Assembly (NCBI GenBank): GCA_028386065.3
Contig: JAKUCV010005522.1
Location: forward strand, 1 to 64,000
DNA length: 64,000 nucleotides
From: Turnera subulata
Taxonomy: Eukaryota > Streptophyta > Magnoliopsida > Malpighiales > Passifloraceae
Direction: 5' to 3'
Shown here: one piece after another, positions 24,978 to 41,169 of the stretch
How positions within the stretch are numbered: the stretch's first letter is position 1
Layout: each line of letters opens with the position of its first letter
Position numbers and translations under genes: made by a program
The notes under the pieces: model-generated
Databases searched by the model: none
What the model was told of the DNA's origin: nothing
What the model saw: only the letters and a program-made list of their open reading frames with translations

Positions 24978-27900
24978 ATGGGATTTGAAAGGAGCGACCC
25001 GTCTAGCTCAGGCGGCGACCCTGGGCCCAGCGGACAACCAGGTCCGTCCACCTCCGCCACCGGCAACCAACCCCAACGCTTCCCTCTAGCTGCTCAGCCC
25101 GAGATAATGAGAGCCGCCGAGAAGGACGACCAGTATGCTTCCTACGTCTACGATGCCTGCCGCGACGCCGTCCGCCAACTCTTCGGTCCTTTTCATTAGC
25201 CCTTAATTATCTATTCATCATTTTATCACTATCCTTGCAAATACGACTTCAAAGCAAATTACAACTCTTTTTTCTTAACTGTGTTCAGGTACAAGAGTTG
25301 CTGTTGCTTACCAGAGCGAGGTTTTGCTTCTTACTTTTCTAATTTCTATCTCCTTCGCGTGAATTATCAGAGCCTAAGTGTTTGATAGTATTTTGTGTGT
25401 CAAATTTGCAGACAAAGCTTCTGGGCCAGATGCTTTATTATGTGCTGACCACGGGTTCCGGGCAGCAAACACTAGGGGAAGAGTACTGTGACATCACTCA
25501 GGTCTTTTTCTTGTGCGGTTTTTGTAGCGTTTATTCATAATCTGTTGTATTTTTCAATTGATATCAATAGTCTGTTTCCTTAGGTTGCAGGGCCACATGG
25601 GCTTTCTCCAACTCCGGCAAGGCGTGCTCTTTTCATTGTGTACCAGACAGCAGTCCCTTATATTGCAGAAAGAATTAGGTTAAAATTTGAGGATTGCTTG
25701 TTGATTTCTCTTTGCATCTTCGTTTGTGATTCTTGCTTATTATTCTTAACTTTGCAATGCTGCCTGCAGCTCAAGACTTGCTTCTCAGGGCATTGCTCTT
25801 GATGATGCACAGTCCGATGATGAGCCGTATGGTGACGGAGCTTATGGGAGCAGCCGAGTTGCGCTAGCTGCAGCAAGTGATGTTGCATCTCCATCCACAT
25901 CAGGTTCTTCAGTTTCAACTTTATCAAGATTGAAGCTGAAGTTTATTGGACTCTGGCTGCGAACTGTTCGTAGATGGCCTACGGTATGTAAACAATTACT
26001 TGCAGGATAACTTTGACTGCAAAATTTGTTTTCTTCCGGCTGATCTGTAGACTGAAGATATGATTGATTTGGAATGTGGTCAATGTTTCTTTTTTTTCTC
26101 AGTCATTTCTAGGAGATAAACCGCAGGCTTGTTATCTTAAAATACAGTTATTAACTATCCCCATTCCTTTTCTGGACGAAATTACTTTTCTTCACTCACT
26201 TCCAACTTTAATTGATCCTGAGATCAGCTTGGTATGCTTATTAAGATTTGTTTTCTCTCTTACATGCAGGTACTACCCATAGCGCGCGAATTTTTGCAAT
26301 TAGTTCTTCGCACTAACCTTATGTTTTTCTACTTTGAAGGTCATTCCCTGCCTTGGGTACATACTTTTCTCTGAAAGTTATCACCAATGTTTTCAGCAAA
26401 AATTCATCACGTAGTCATTCTTTTCCATGCAGGCTTGTATTATCATATTTCAAAACGTGCAGCTGGTATTCGTTATGTTTTCATTGGAAAGCCATCCAAT
26501 CAGAGGCCTAGGCATGGTTCCTATTCATTTTTCTCTCCTAGTAATTATTACTGAATCAATGTCTCAAGTTGTGCATGTTTATTGCAAATGGCTGATCATT
26601 TATAGCTCTCTTTGCTTCATCTGTTTTCTTGCTGGCACTTCGAAATTCAATGTCGGGTAACTGAACTCTCTGAGATGGCTTTTCTTACAGGTACCAAATA
26701 CTGGGTATTTTTCTTCTAATTCAGTTATGTATACTTGCTGCTGAAGGCTTGCGGCGCAGCAATTTGTCTTCTATTGCAACTTCTGTTCATCGGGCATCCT
26801 TGCAGTCTCACCAAACTGCTGGTGGTAAATTTAAAATGCACCAATGCACCTATTTATTACCTTTTTTTGCATTGAATTTAGGAACTGGTAGATATCTTTC
26901 AATTCACCCGATGCGGACTCGTATGCTTGCTTCGTAGTAACTACCTCGCTGGCAAGAAGGGCTACTCCTCTTTATGCTTGGGTGCATAAGCTTCTTAGCT
27001 GTCTTCTTTATGTTGTGTGTGCATCATGTGAAAAATTCCTATTGCTTTCATAGGTCAATTTGTTTTCCTATCAACAATATCTGAGTTGGATGCCTCCCAT
27101 AATTATCAAAGTCTATACTTTACTAGGTTGAAAGGATAACTAAATAAAGTGTCCACATTTGTATGGTTGAAAGTCCAATCTTTGACCAAACTTATTCTGA
27201 GCATAATTGCAGTCAAGTGCAGAGTCTGTGAAATAAATTGTTTGTTCTAATGTTGTATATCCATTGAAGAAATACTAATTGAAACGTTTCAAAAGGTAGC
27301 CCTATCAGTGAGTTTTGTGTAGCTACCTTTGCTTTTCACAATCCAACCAACACATAACTCCTCTGTTTCTGGGTTTGTAGGACGAGGTTTGCCCATCTTA
27401 AATGAAGAAGGTAATTTCATTCCTGAGGATGGCAGGGGCAGTGCATCAGATTCTGCTTCAACACCTGAGGTATATGTTGTTAAGCTATTATTCCTTTTTG
27501 TTGCAGTTCCATACTTCCATTTGTTGTCCTGCATAAATGCTAGATATGGTTAGTTAGGAGCCTCTTTTTCTGGGGATAAAACAGAGATAACTGCAAGGCA
27601 AATCATGAAGCTGACATATATAGCAGTGGAAGAGGCAAGACCATATGTGTGCTTTGGTCAATCCCTGACTTGAGCCACCTTTTATAGGTCTTATTGATGT
27701 TTGGGGTGGAATTATTACTTAATCTTATACCTTGAATTTGTAAGATGTATTCCAGGCTAGTTTTCGTCCCTCATAAGTCAAATCCTGTGTGTTCCACTCT
27801 CTTTTACCTGGAAAACCGGAAGTAGGCAGTTTTCACATTGAAATAGACTTCCTATCAAACTACATTAGAACTCGCTACAGTTGTGTTTGTTCATCACCCT

Positions 27901-28372
27901 TGTCGAAACAATCATTTCTCATTCCCTCCTGCCTATGCCACAGATCTTTGTTCATCACAGTATAGTGTAACCTGTGCACAACATCCTTGTTCAAAATATT
28001 CTCAATACTCTTGTCTTTGTAATTTGTCCACCTCAGTGGACTGACATTATTTAACTACTATTTTCTTCATGATCAGTCCGGTGGGATCAGCAAATGCACA
28101 CTCTGTCTGAGCAATCGACAATCTCCTACAGCTACTGCCTGTGGTCATGTGTTCTGCTGGTTCTCTCTTGCTCTGACTCTATCTTGTCTTTTCTTCTCAC
28201 TTCTAAACTGCTTTCCATACTGCTTTATGGATTTCTAATCTTACCATTTGAGAGTTGTTATTTCTGTAGGAATTGCATTATGGAATGGTGCAACGAAAAG
28301 CCCGAGTGCCCTCTGTGCCGTACTCCGATAACTCATTCAAGCCTGGTTTGCTTGTATCATTCGGACTTCTAG
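24978..28372 (+). CDS. PEX10: Peroxisome biogenesis factor 10 (PEX10), RING E3 ligase
   Basis: Eleven exons encode 398 residues (Arabidopsis PEX10 is about 381): 24978-25185, 25289-25320, 25412-25501, 25584-25678, 25770-25983, 26270-26339, 26433-26511, 26691-26824, 27381-27469, 28077-28159, 28270-28372. The N-terminal [21 protein letters not shown] block is highly typical. It is followed by the Pex2/Pex12-type membrane domain (about 55-310) with several hydrophobic helices ([25 protein letters not shown]). A RING finger covers about 344-381 (CTLC, CGH, FCWNC, CPLC). PEX10 acts with PEX2 and PEX12 in the peroxisome membrane to ubiquitinate PEX5 for receptor recycling. The intron 26512-26690 starts with GC instead of GT; AG-G-Tyr at the joint fits no GT alternative. 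Confidence 0.95.
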
Positions 28373-29730
28373 CCTACGATGTGCTTGAGGTGGATTTATC
28401 ATCCATAAACGGACACAAATAAGTTCAGGCAACAAGCTCTACCATTTTCCAGCTGTTGACGCAGAAGAGTATAGACATAAACCAGGAATTAATAAAAGGT
28501 TGGAATGCTGTTTTGCTTCCCCGTCCAGGAATTAACGTTGATAAATATGATTGATTTTGCGGTTTTCCTGCGGATTTCAGAGTCATGTACGGGAGGGAGA
28601 GTTGAATGAGCCTAGCTCGGCTAGTTGGATTCCGTTTGTATTAGCCAGTTGCCAAAAGATATCACCAAGTGTTTTTATGTGGAATGAAGGTGGAGGACAA
28701 TAATTCAAGAAGATATAAGTGAAGGATTAGTAATTTCAAACCAGTTTAATGGTCTCTTTGTGAGTTTGGACTTTGTTTTTCGTTTAAATACATTTTTTCT
28801 TCTCCCAAGGACACAACGAATTGGTATGAGATTAATGTTTTGAGCCGAAATCTCCTTGTTAAGAATTTGTTGGGTAATAGCTTCTGGTTAGATTCGTTTA
28901 GATCTCTTAAATAAAAGTTAAATTGAGTTTTTTTTTTTTTAAAAATACTAGAAGAGTATCCCAGTCGACACGAGACTAATTTCTTCCGAGTTTCGATGGG
29001 CACCTTTAAGTAGAAAGTGTAAATGAGTCATAGATTTACTATATGATCGATTGAAGTGAAGTTTGAATTCATTAGCCAAGCTAGGCTTAATTTTGGGTTT
29101 GGCCTGATTCAGATTAAAAAAGCAAAACTCATCCTTTTTGCCATTGTTTGATTCTAATATAAAAAGAACTGACAAATTATATTGTGAAATAAAAAAGCTA
29201 TCTAATTTAATCCAATTCCAACAATTCATGAAGCAAAAAAAAAAAAAAAAGCTTTTATATTGTTGTATGAAGAAGCTATCAAAAAGTTGTTCCTCGAATT
29301 TAATTTTGATAGAATGGAAAACTATTTTATTGAAAGATTGTTGCGATGTTGGTGTCATTTCATTGCTTTGAATCAGAGGAAAAGGAAATCGAGTATACAT
29401 TTGTTTTTTTTTCTTTTGGTCATTTTTTTTGGGTCTTCCGGGGATTTATTTACCCTAACCAAAAAGGCTTACGACATAAATCTAGGGATTTTTAATTTTT
29501 ACAAAAACAACAGACAAATCCTGGCCGTCAAAAGACGAGACGACATCTGATCTAAACACCTCATCAAACTCTTTTATACAGCACAAACCGCGACCACGAC
29601 TCACACTTCCGCTAACACACACATTAGCTAGGGTTTTCGCCACTTTGGCTTGGTTAGAAGCTTTTTAGAAAGCGGCGAACACAAAACACACACACTCGGT
29701 TGATCCATCTGCTCTATCCAGCAATCAATC
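28373..29730. other. Intergenic region, PEX10 3' side and RPS3 promoter
   Basis: No coding sequence recognised. The first part is PEX10 3' UTR and spacer, then AT-rich DNA with A and T tracts. The last 100 bp form the RPS3 promoter and leader. Confidence 0.6.
29629..29636 (+). promoter_or_regulatory. telo-box upstream of RPS3
   Basis: TAGGGTTT, about 95 bp before the RPS3 start codon, is the telo-box (AAACCCTA reversed). It is frequent in plant ribosomal-protein promoters and leaders and linked to expression in dividing cells. Confidence 0.65.
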
Positions 29731-31654
<1,924 letters not shown>

Positions 31655-32354
31655 ACTCCGAGTTTGGTTGTTCCCTAAGAAGCCTGTAGTAACCTAGCAA
31701 TGGTTTTCTCGTTTTGTTGTCTGTTTAGGGAAGGACGCTAGATGGTTGTTATCCGTCTTAAATTCATGACAAGTTTTGAAGTTTTGCCTTGCCTGGGCAT
31801 GAAGGAACTAGTATTTCTTTAATGCAATATGTTGTTTGCTGTCTAATCAGATTCGATGGTTTTGATGTTTTCTGGTGTATCATGTCGGTTTCTTACCATG
31901 AAGGCCATTTCTCGAGTCGGATTTATGCTTGATGAAGGCTTTTTATTGCATTGTGTAATTTCTGTGCTTAATTCTGCATTTTTTTGCGGTGAAAAGTCTA
32001 CTGAACGAGGGGCGCACAAATCCTTCATCTTAGTTTTTACGGGTTTCATGTGTTGTGAATTCTGATTTTTAGGCCCGTAGCATGCATTTGTAAGTGTCAA
32101 GACATGATTCCGGCATTTGTATGATTCTGTCCATGGATTGGACATTAATGGCGATTGATGTGTGTACCAAATCATCACTTGCTACTAAATTAGGAATTGA
32201 TTAGTTTAGCACTAGCGGTAGGCAACTCTGTTTCTGTCAGTAAAGAGTGTATCGATGGTGCATTCCAGCGAGGTAGTATCCCCCTATAATAATTGTGGGG
32301 ACGTTCCAGGCTCAACCAATGGTCTTAGTAATGTTTATGTAAGATAGGCTTGTT

Positions 32355-33097
32355 ATTGGGCTCCGGAGAGATCCTGTTACTCCAACTGTTAAATTAAATC
32401 TAAACTTTATATTAAAAAGATAGGTGACTGGAAAATATTTAATAGGTTTCTATTCTCTTTATTCAAAAAATAAAAAAAACTCCTCTTGGTGTTTGTTCAT
32501 CTTCTCTCATTTTCTTATTTTCTATTATTTGGATCTGCAAACTGCTTTTCCCAAACAAAACCTCAGATATCAGTGACAATAAAACTACAAAGGATATCTT
32601 CATATCAACAACCTTATTGAGTTTATATACAAAGGAATAGATGGAGAAAGAGAGAAAAAAAAAAGATTTGAAATGAAAGAATTTCTTTTCTTTTTTTGTG
32701 AGAGGTGGGCTCATGATTATCGCAAAGAGTAGAGTAAAAATAACTGATGAGTGGCAATCAGATGGAGTTGAAACCGGCATTAGAATCCATTCTTCTCATC
32801 CTTCAACATCACACCCTCATTCTTAAACTAATGCGTGAAAAGAAGGATTTTCCAAGGTGCTTCTATTTGTTTTATTTCCACCCCCAACTGTTGGTACAAG
32901 AAGAGTAGAAGATATTTATCATTGGTTTGGGTTTTGAGGATTTTGAAACTAAAATATTCTTGCGTAGATTCCTAGATCTTGGATTGAAAAGTTATCTTTT
33001 TAGTGTAAAATAATTTACGAACCATTAGATTTAATTTAACGGTTGAGATTGAAGTAACAGGATCTCTCCCGTTACCCCAACTGGAGAGAAGCCCAAT
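32355..33097. mobile_element. 743-bp non-autonomous DNA transposon with terminal inverted repeats
   Basis: The left end (ATTGGGCTCC, then GGAGAGATCCTGTTAC and GTTAAATTAAATCTAA to about 32402) reappears inverted at about 33007-33097, with a short extra segment in the right arm. The 8 bases outside each end, GGCTTGTT and CCCTTGTT, match at six of eight positions, as a worn 8-bp target duplication would. There is no transposase frame inside. Long arms suggest a MULE-type MITE, an 8-bp duplication hAT; I cannot decide. Confidence 0.6.
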
Positions 33098-33409
33098 CCC
33101 TTGTTATCAGTCAAATTCTGGAAAAGCTTTCACTAAATTCAACGAATCGTTTGAAGCAAATCAGATCAGGCCCATATTTCGCCGGTACTCTGTTTATAGG
33201 ATCTAATATCATTCGTATCTGCTTTTACTTGTTTATCTTTTCTGATCATGATAAATCAACTAGGTATATAGTCGTTGCCTTGTTGGAAACAATTAATGAG
33301 AAAGGCTTTTATTATTCCACCCCTAGTCCCAAATTTGAAGAAAAAATTCTGAAATTGATAGAAAGCAAGAAGACTTTTCATGGGCAAATATTCACTACAT
33401 AAACCTGAA

Positions 33410-33497
33410 TATTAGCAGGGAGTGTGTGGTTCAGCGAGCAGTTGACAGTTCGAACCCACGACCGCAAATGAGATTCTCAGTTTCCGTACAAGCCAAT
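33410..33497 (+). repeat. tRNA-like SINE fragment
   Basis: AGTTCGAACCC is a strong pol III box B match, preceded by a box A-like TGGTTCAGCGAGCAG. The fragment folds poorly as a tRNA and has no A-tail. Short AATATT repeats flank it, which is weak support for insertion. Confidence 0.35.
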
Positions 33498-33626
33498 ATT
33501 GCTTCTTCTTATGTTATTTTTATAGTAAAGATGATATGTAAAACATAGTATTGTGTGTTTAACATGAACTAGGAGCAGGGCTTTGCATGGACGCAAAATG
33601 GGTTTGTAGGAGTGTTTTGATCAGTG

Positions 33627-33671
33627 GAATTTTATTGAACTTTTTTTTTGTCGAAAGAATTTTATTGAACT
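33627..33671 (-). repeat. Micro-retroposon, 15-bp insert, 15-bp duplication
   Basis: GAATTTTATTGAACT at 33627-33641 and 33657-33671 flanks TTTTTTTTGTCGAAA (minus strand TTTCGAC plus A-tail), the same pre-tail bases as the events at 12.06 and 47.69 kb. Confidence 0.75.
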
Positions 33672-36298
33672 AAAGCATAGTTTATATACATGTAAACATA
33701 ACAAAATTATATCAACTAAAAACTATAAAATAGGATATAAAATCCACTACCTATAATAACCAACATATCAGCAAATTAAGTCAATTGACCTATGTTTTCT
33801 ATAGCAATATGAAGCACTTTTAAGTTTTAATAACATCCTATATCAATGCAAGTTTCATTGGACTCACAAATTTTATATAGCTATGAAGAAAATCCCCATA
33901 GGCGTCACTCCACCACCTAGGATCCTAGTAGTGAATAGTGATGTTGGATATTTAGAACTTTTGCCATCCAACAATCCCAAGTTCTGTTTACATTGTGGCA
34001 AAGATATTGCGCGACAGTCTCTCATTCTAAACCAAAAAAAAGATATTGGCGAGCACACTTATTCAAAACCGAATAGTTGCATAAACCAGCTTACATGAAA
34101 GAAGATGAACACATATACCAACAACGGTTTCAGGTAATGATTCCTAGTTCTCCCTTATTTCTTCCATTGTGTATTCCATAAGGGTTAATAATATCTTTTG
34201 AGATCGACCCAAATATGTTATGGCATGACAACATGGGACACTAATATCATGGAAGCCAATTCTGGTTTGGTCACTCTCACTCAACCTCACCTCATGGCTT
34301 GAAAGTGATGATGATGATAATGCACCACAACCCATAATTTCCCAAGCGGCAAGGCGCACATACAAGCATCACAAATCGAGCCACTTGGTTTCCCAGGAAA
34401 GCTTGAAAAGGTTGTCACGTTTGGGCATCATATATAGTAGACTATATTTTTCTTTTGTGGTCGCATTCAAGCACTAGTAGCACGTGTGCAAGACAATTTG
34501 ACGGCATGTCACTCGAGGAGCCCCATACTTTTTGAGACACACTGAGAACCCCCAAAAAAGAATTTTTTTGGGAGCACCAAGAGGCAGCAGCCCACACACA
34601 CACAGGCTAAAAGTTGGAATTGGACATGAGCTTTGTCCACAACTGCCATCATTGAAGATTTTTTGTTCTCTGAGGATTCGGATTTTGCTTACAGCGGATA
34701 GTGGGAAGCACAAAGCACGCCAATGTTTATGAGATTCTTTTAATGATATTTCCTTTGATCTTCTTACTTCCCCACCTTTCCTCCCAATTTACACCCCAAA
34801 AGAAAAACTTGAGTAAAAGAATTGCATGATGTGAACCTTACCTAGCTAGTAGCAATTCCTTCCTTACTCAAGAATTAAAATAATGAATATTTCAGTCAAA
34901 ATGTTACATATCATGTTATGTAACATAGGAATATATGAATTATACCATAAGATTAAATTGTATGTCAACCTACCTTCTCATCATTCTCATCTGATCCATT
35001 TCCTTTCTTATCTTCTTTACCTTAAAAATTGTAGGGAGGAGAAGCTACTTTTTTTTTTGCAGTTCAAGATAGGGCGGCACGTTACAGGTCGCATTGCACG
35101 TTAAAGGTTCAAGTTAGCGGCTTCATAAGAAATTGTTGTCAACTAATTTTCATTGAATAAGCACTGGCACTAATTCGAATAGTTGGACCTAACACTTTTA
35201 CAGGCTGAAAAGGGTGTGCATGCGATTAATGAAATTGACAAGGTGATCATCTCCTCTGCCAAACCCCATTTGTTGACCTTTGCTACACATGGAACTTGTG
35301 GTCCGAATACTTATTTCTTAAATTTCAAACTCAATTTTACTCCAATTTTTCTAAAAAAACACTGTGACGCAAACAGATTATCATTAGCTGCTTGAAACAT
35401 GTTAAGCTTTGACATTTATAAGATGGGATAGACTTTGAGAAGGAAAATTAACAAAGGTGTAGACGAATATTGAAGAAGTTTTTGACCCAGTGTAAGCAGT
35501 AATCTCCTCCTTTTAGATGTCACCTTCTTAATCGGATTATTTAAGCCATTGACTTAGTGGAGCTAGGATATTATAGAATAGAATAGAGAAGCCAGAAAGG
35601 TGCATCGTGCCTTTTCATATTACTCCCTCCACAAAGGCCTTGAAAATGACCGTGAGCCGCCCTTACAATGAACAATGACCAAAACGCCTCACGGATCCAA
35701 TTTAAAATATTCTTTGCACCCTTGTCTCCCCATTACAGGAAAAAAAGTGTGTGCAAGTGCAACAATTGAGCACTTCCTGCGTGCTCTAATTAAATGTAGT
35801 ACTACCTTTTTTTATTTTTTTAAAAAAGTTTAGAAAAAATTCGTGTCATTTTATTGACCATTGATTCATGCTTACAAGTGACCTAGGCGATGTAAATTAA
35901 AAGACCTCAATCCTAATTGTTTTTATCCATTATTCCTAATGAGACAAATCAATACTATATCTTTTCATGACAAGAATAATAGTATTATCTCTATACACCT
36001 TTATGTGGAAAAAGTTGCCTACGTTAATATTAATGTTAGTGCAATTCAAGATGTCCCTCGTCAGACATTAACATAATATTACTTTTGCAATTTGATTCGT
36101 GGTTTTTAAATTGTATTTAAATCCCAAATATACCTAGAGGGGGGATTTGGAAACATGCATTAGCATCAAGACAATCATAAAGTTTTCCCTTTTTCCCTAA
36201 GTATTGACGAAAGGAAACATCCTAAGCTACAATATTTTCATGGGAATATAACACAAAATGTAAAATCCACTTATAAGTTCAATATGGTGAATACAACA

Positions 36299-36367
36299 AT
36301 ACAGAGAAAACTAGCTAGAAGATTAGTTTGGGATAATGACTTAGAGAAAAAAAAAAAAAATACAGAG
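36299..36367 (+). repeat. A-tailed 53-bp insertion, 8-bp duplication
   Basis: ATACAGAG at 36299-36306 and 36360-36367 flanks 53 bp ending in a run of fourteen or more A. The duplication is short, so this is less certain than the others. Confidence 0.45.
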
Positions 36368-36902
36368 GCAATTGGGTAATTTAAGATGCATGGGCAGAAA
36401 CAGAAAATTGCGCCAATGCACGCAATGACATAGGGATTGTGATGATGGGAAAGAGAGCAAGAGTACTTGCCTACTTGGTGTTGGTAGTAGCTTAGAAGTG
36501 GGCTCTCCACAACCAAAAAAACACAAACAGCTGCTTCCTCCTCTTCCTCCTTCCTCCTCCTCTTCCATAGTGGAGTCACCCCACGCCTCAACAAACAATG
36601 ACAGCCCTTTTGCGCCACAGGGCCCCACCCTCCTCCTTCCCCCAATCCTGGTAGTCTTGTCAGTGGGATTATGGATATTATGGGACACCCCACTCAGGCC
36701 TAAATCCTCCTTGGTGGCCTGTCCAAAAAATTTTAGCCTCGACTCTCTCAAGTACTACTATAATTAATTCACAAAAGTGACAAAAGTGTTAGTACTAGTA
36801 CAACACTAGTACTACTATGTATGTGAAATATGACCCATAAAATTCCAGCATAGTCTACCCCACCCACGTCCACAAGCAAGCTTCGCAGCCCAACTGATGG
36901 AC

Positions 36903-36929
36903 GCCACGTGGCTGGGATTTGTCCACGTG
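36903..36929 (+). promoter_or_regulatory. Paired G-boxes upstream of ACL5
   Basis: A palindromic GCCACGTGGC (36903-36912) is followed by a second CACGTG core at 36924-36929, 19 bp apart, about 220 bp before the TATA box. G-boxes bind bHLH and bZIP factors. Auxin- and bHLH-linked control of ACL5 is known in Arabidopsis; a role for these sites is inferred. Confidence 0.5.
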
Positions 36930-37145
36930 CCAATCCCTGCCCCTGAGTTGTACATTTACTGGGTCCCACCATAATCCCACGCGGACACACTTGAGAGAAA
37001 AATACAATTTCCTGTGGGCTTGGCTGCCTTTTTGCTAAAACCCACTTCACTCATTTGCCCCAACCACGCGCATGCCAAACATTTTGCCTTTCATATCGGT
37101 GGCACAATCTCATGATCCTTTCCTTTTAGGTGCTGCTCTTACTAC

Positions 37146-37153
37146 TATAAAAA
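37146..37153 (+). promoter_or_regulatory. TATA box of ACL5
   Basis: TATAAAAA lies about 145 bp before the ATG and is followed by a CT-rich leader, the usual plant arrangement. Confidence 0.6.
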
Positions 37154-37293
37154 CCCACCCATTGCTGCATTACTGCCCCCACATTGCACCATCCACTCCT
37201 CCTCCTCCTCCTTACTTCTCATCCTAGCTATATTGTTATCTACTCACTCTTAGCTAGCTAGAGTTTAATTGTCTGCTTCTCGAGTATAGTAAT

Positions 37294-39952
<2,659 letters not shown>

Positions 39953-40447
39953 GGCCTGACGCCTTCAGGATTGGGAGCAGTTGTATAGAAGGGGAAAAAA
40001 AACAGCCAATTGGGTTGTAAAACTTTGAAACCATTCCAAAGGAAACAATCCAAGAAAAGTACAAGTGTTTGGTTTCTGTTGAAGATTATATGTATTCGCT
40101 TCATTGGGTTAGAACTCAATATGATAAAGCAAATGTCAAAACTCTACCTACATTCAGTGACTGATGAGGCATTCCTCCTTCCCGATTTTAATTGCACTCT
40201 CGGTTTTATTTATTGCAATTGCAGATTCATCGCTATAATAAAAGTTCCACATACTCTATTACAACTTGGGACATATCACATATCCAACTTCTTTGCAAAA
40301 TAAAAGACATCAATCTCCAAACTGAAATTTCAGACAAATTATATATATATGAAGAGAGATCACACATTAAATCAATGAGATAATGGAAAGTATAATTAAA
40401 AGACCAAGAAACTTAATTCATAAACATTACAATAAAGAACATCCTCT

Positions 40448-40798
40448 TCAGCTTCGCTTAACTCGATCAAAGTTGGAAATTGCAACAACAACACCAACAA
40501 TTCCAACAAGCACGACACCTCCAGCGACAATGCTGAGCAAGAAGTTCTTGAGAGAAGGGGAAACGCCAGTGCCTGCTGCCTCGGCCACCTCTGGTATCAC
40601 CATGGAAGCTGTCAATGCAGCAGCTGTTATCCCTGTAGCTACCTTCTCTTTTAGGGAGGCTTTCACTTGAAAATTGGCTCTAGACCTTGGCTGAGCAGAG
40701 AAAACCACCCTTGATGTCCTTACAGATAAAGGGCTAAGGAAGGATTGGGAGTTTGGTATGGTTGAAGTTAGTGGCATAGCCATTGAAACCGAAGCCAT
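40448..40798 (-). CDS. psbX: Photosystem II reaction-centre protein PsbX, chloroplast precursor
   Basis: A single exon of 116 codons. Residues 1 to about 48 form a Ser/Arg-rich transit peptide ([23 protein letters not shown]). A second, hydrophobic thylakoid signal follows ([21 protein letters not shown]), ending at a plausible A-E-A-A cleavage site near residue 75. The mature part, [41 protein letters not shown], has one membrane helix. It closely fits nuclear-encoded plant PsbX, a small PSII core subunit near the Qb/PQ exchange side and cytochrome b559. Convergent with ACL5; the stop codons are about 500 bp apart. Confidence 0.93.
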   Translation of the reverse strand: MASVSMAMPLTSTIPNSQSFLSPLSVRTSRVVFSAQPRSRANFQVKASLKEKVATGITAAALTASMVIPEVAEAAGTGVSPSLKNFLLSIVAGGVVLVGIVGVVVAISNFDRVKRS

Positions 40799-41003
40799 TT
40801 TGTGTGTGTGCTTGTTTTGTTCTGTTGTTGCGCTTGCTTTCTAAAAGGAATATGTGCGTGCTTAGTGGCGGCAAATATTAGTGACTTCGGGGATTTGAGG
40901 AATGAAGCTTCGATAGTGGATCAGAGGTGGAAAATAGAGATTTTCCCAGCCGACGTGTCACCCTGATGTGATCTTACGTGGTCACTTCTCTATTAGATTT
41001 CTA

Positions 41004-41017
41004 GGATAAGGTTATCC
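41004..41017 (-). promoter_or_regulatory. Palindromic I-box upstream of psbX
   Basis: GGATAAGGTTATCC contains GATAAGG/CCTTATC, the I-box of light-regulated nuclear photosynthesis genes, in inverted pairing about 205 bp before the psbX start. ACGTGG and ACGTGTC cores lie between it and the gene. Function inferred from motif and position. Confidence 0.5.
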
Positions 41018-41169
41018 AAATTCGCTAGCCTGACACACAAAAATAAAACACAAAAAACAGCGGGCCCTGATGGGAGAGGCTTTGCAAAACATAAATGAAG
41101 AATTGTTATTGGGACTTCGTTGCTACTTCCACGTCAAGAAATAGAATAGACTCGAGTAGCTTTGAGAAC

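Larger units (their letters stand above)
31655..37293. other. Intergenic region between RPS3 and ACL5
   Basis: I recognise no gene. Open frames at 33151-33402, 33883-34098 and 35183-35395 lack known motifs and coding-like neighbours. The stretch holds an inverted-repeat transposon (32355-33097), a tRNA-like fragment (33410-33497), micro-insertions at 33627 and 36299, and the ACL5 promoter at its 3' end. Confidence 0.55.

Noticed and set aside
33883..34098. 71-codon plus frame and overlapping 61-codon minus frame
   Set aside because: Both are free of stops by chance; the Cys-x2-Cys on the plus strand is not part of a recognisable finger. Function not assignable.
36271..36751. Two minus-strand frames of 136-140 codons upstream of ACL5
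   Set aside because: Low-complexity (poly-Phe, poly-Glu) translations of AG/TC-rich DNA; no start context, introns or known domain.
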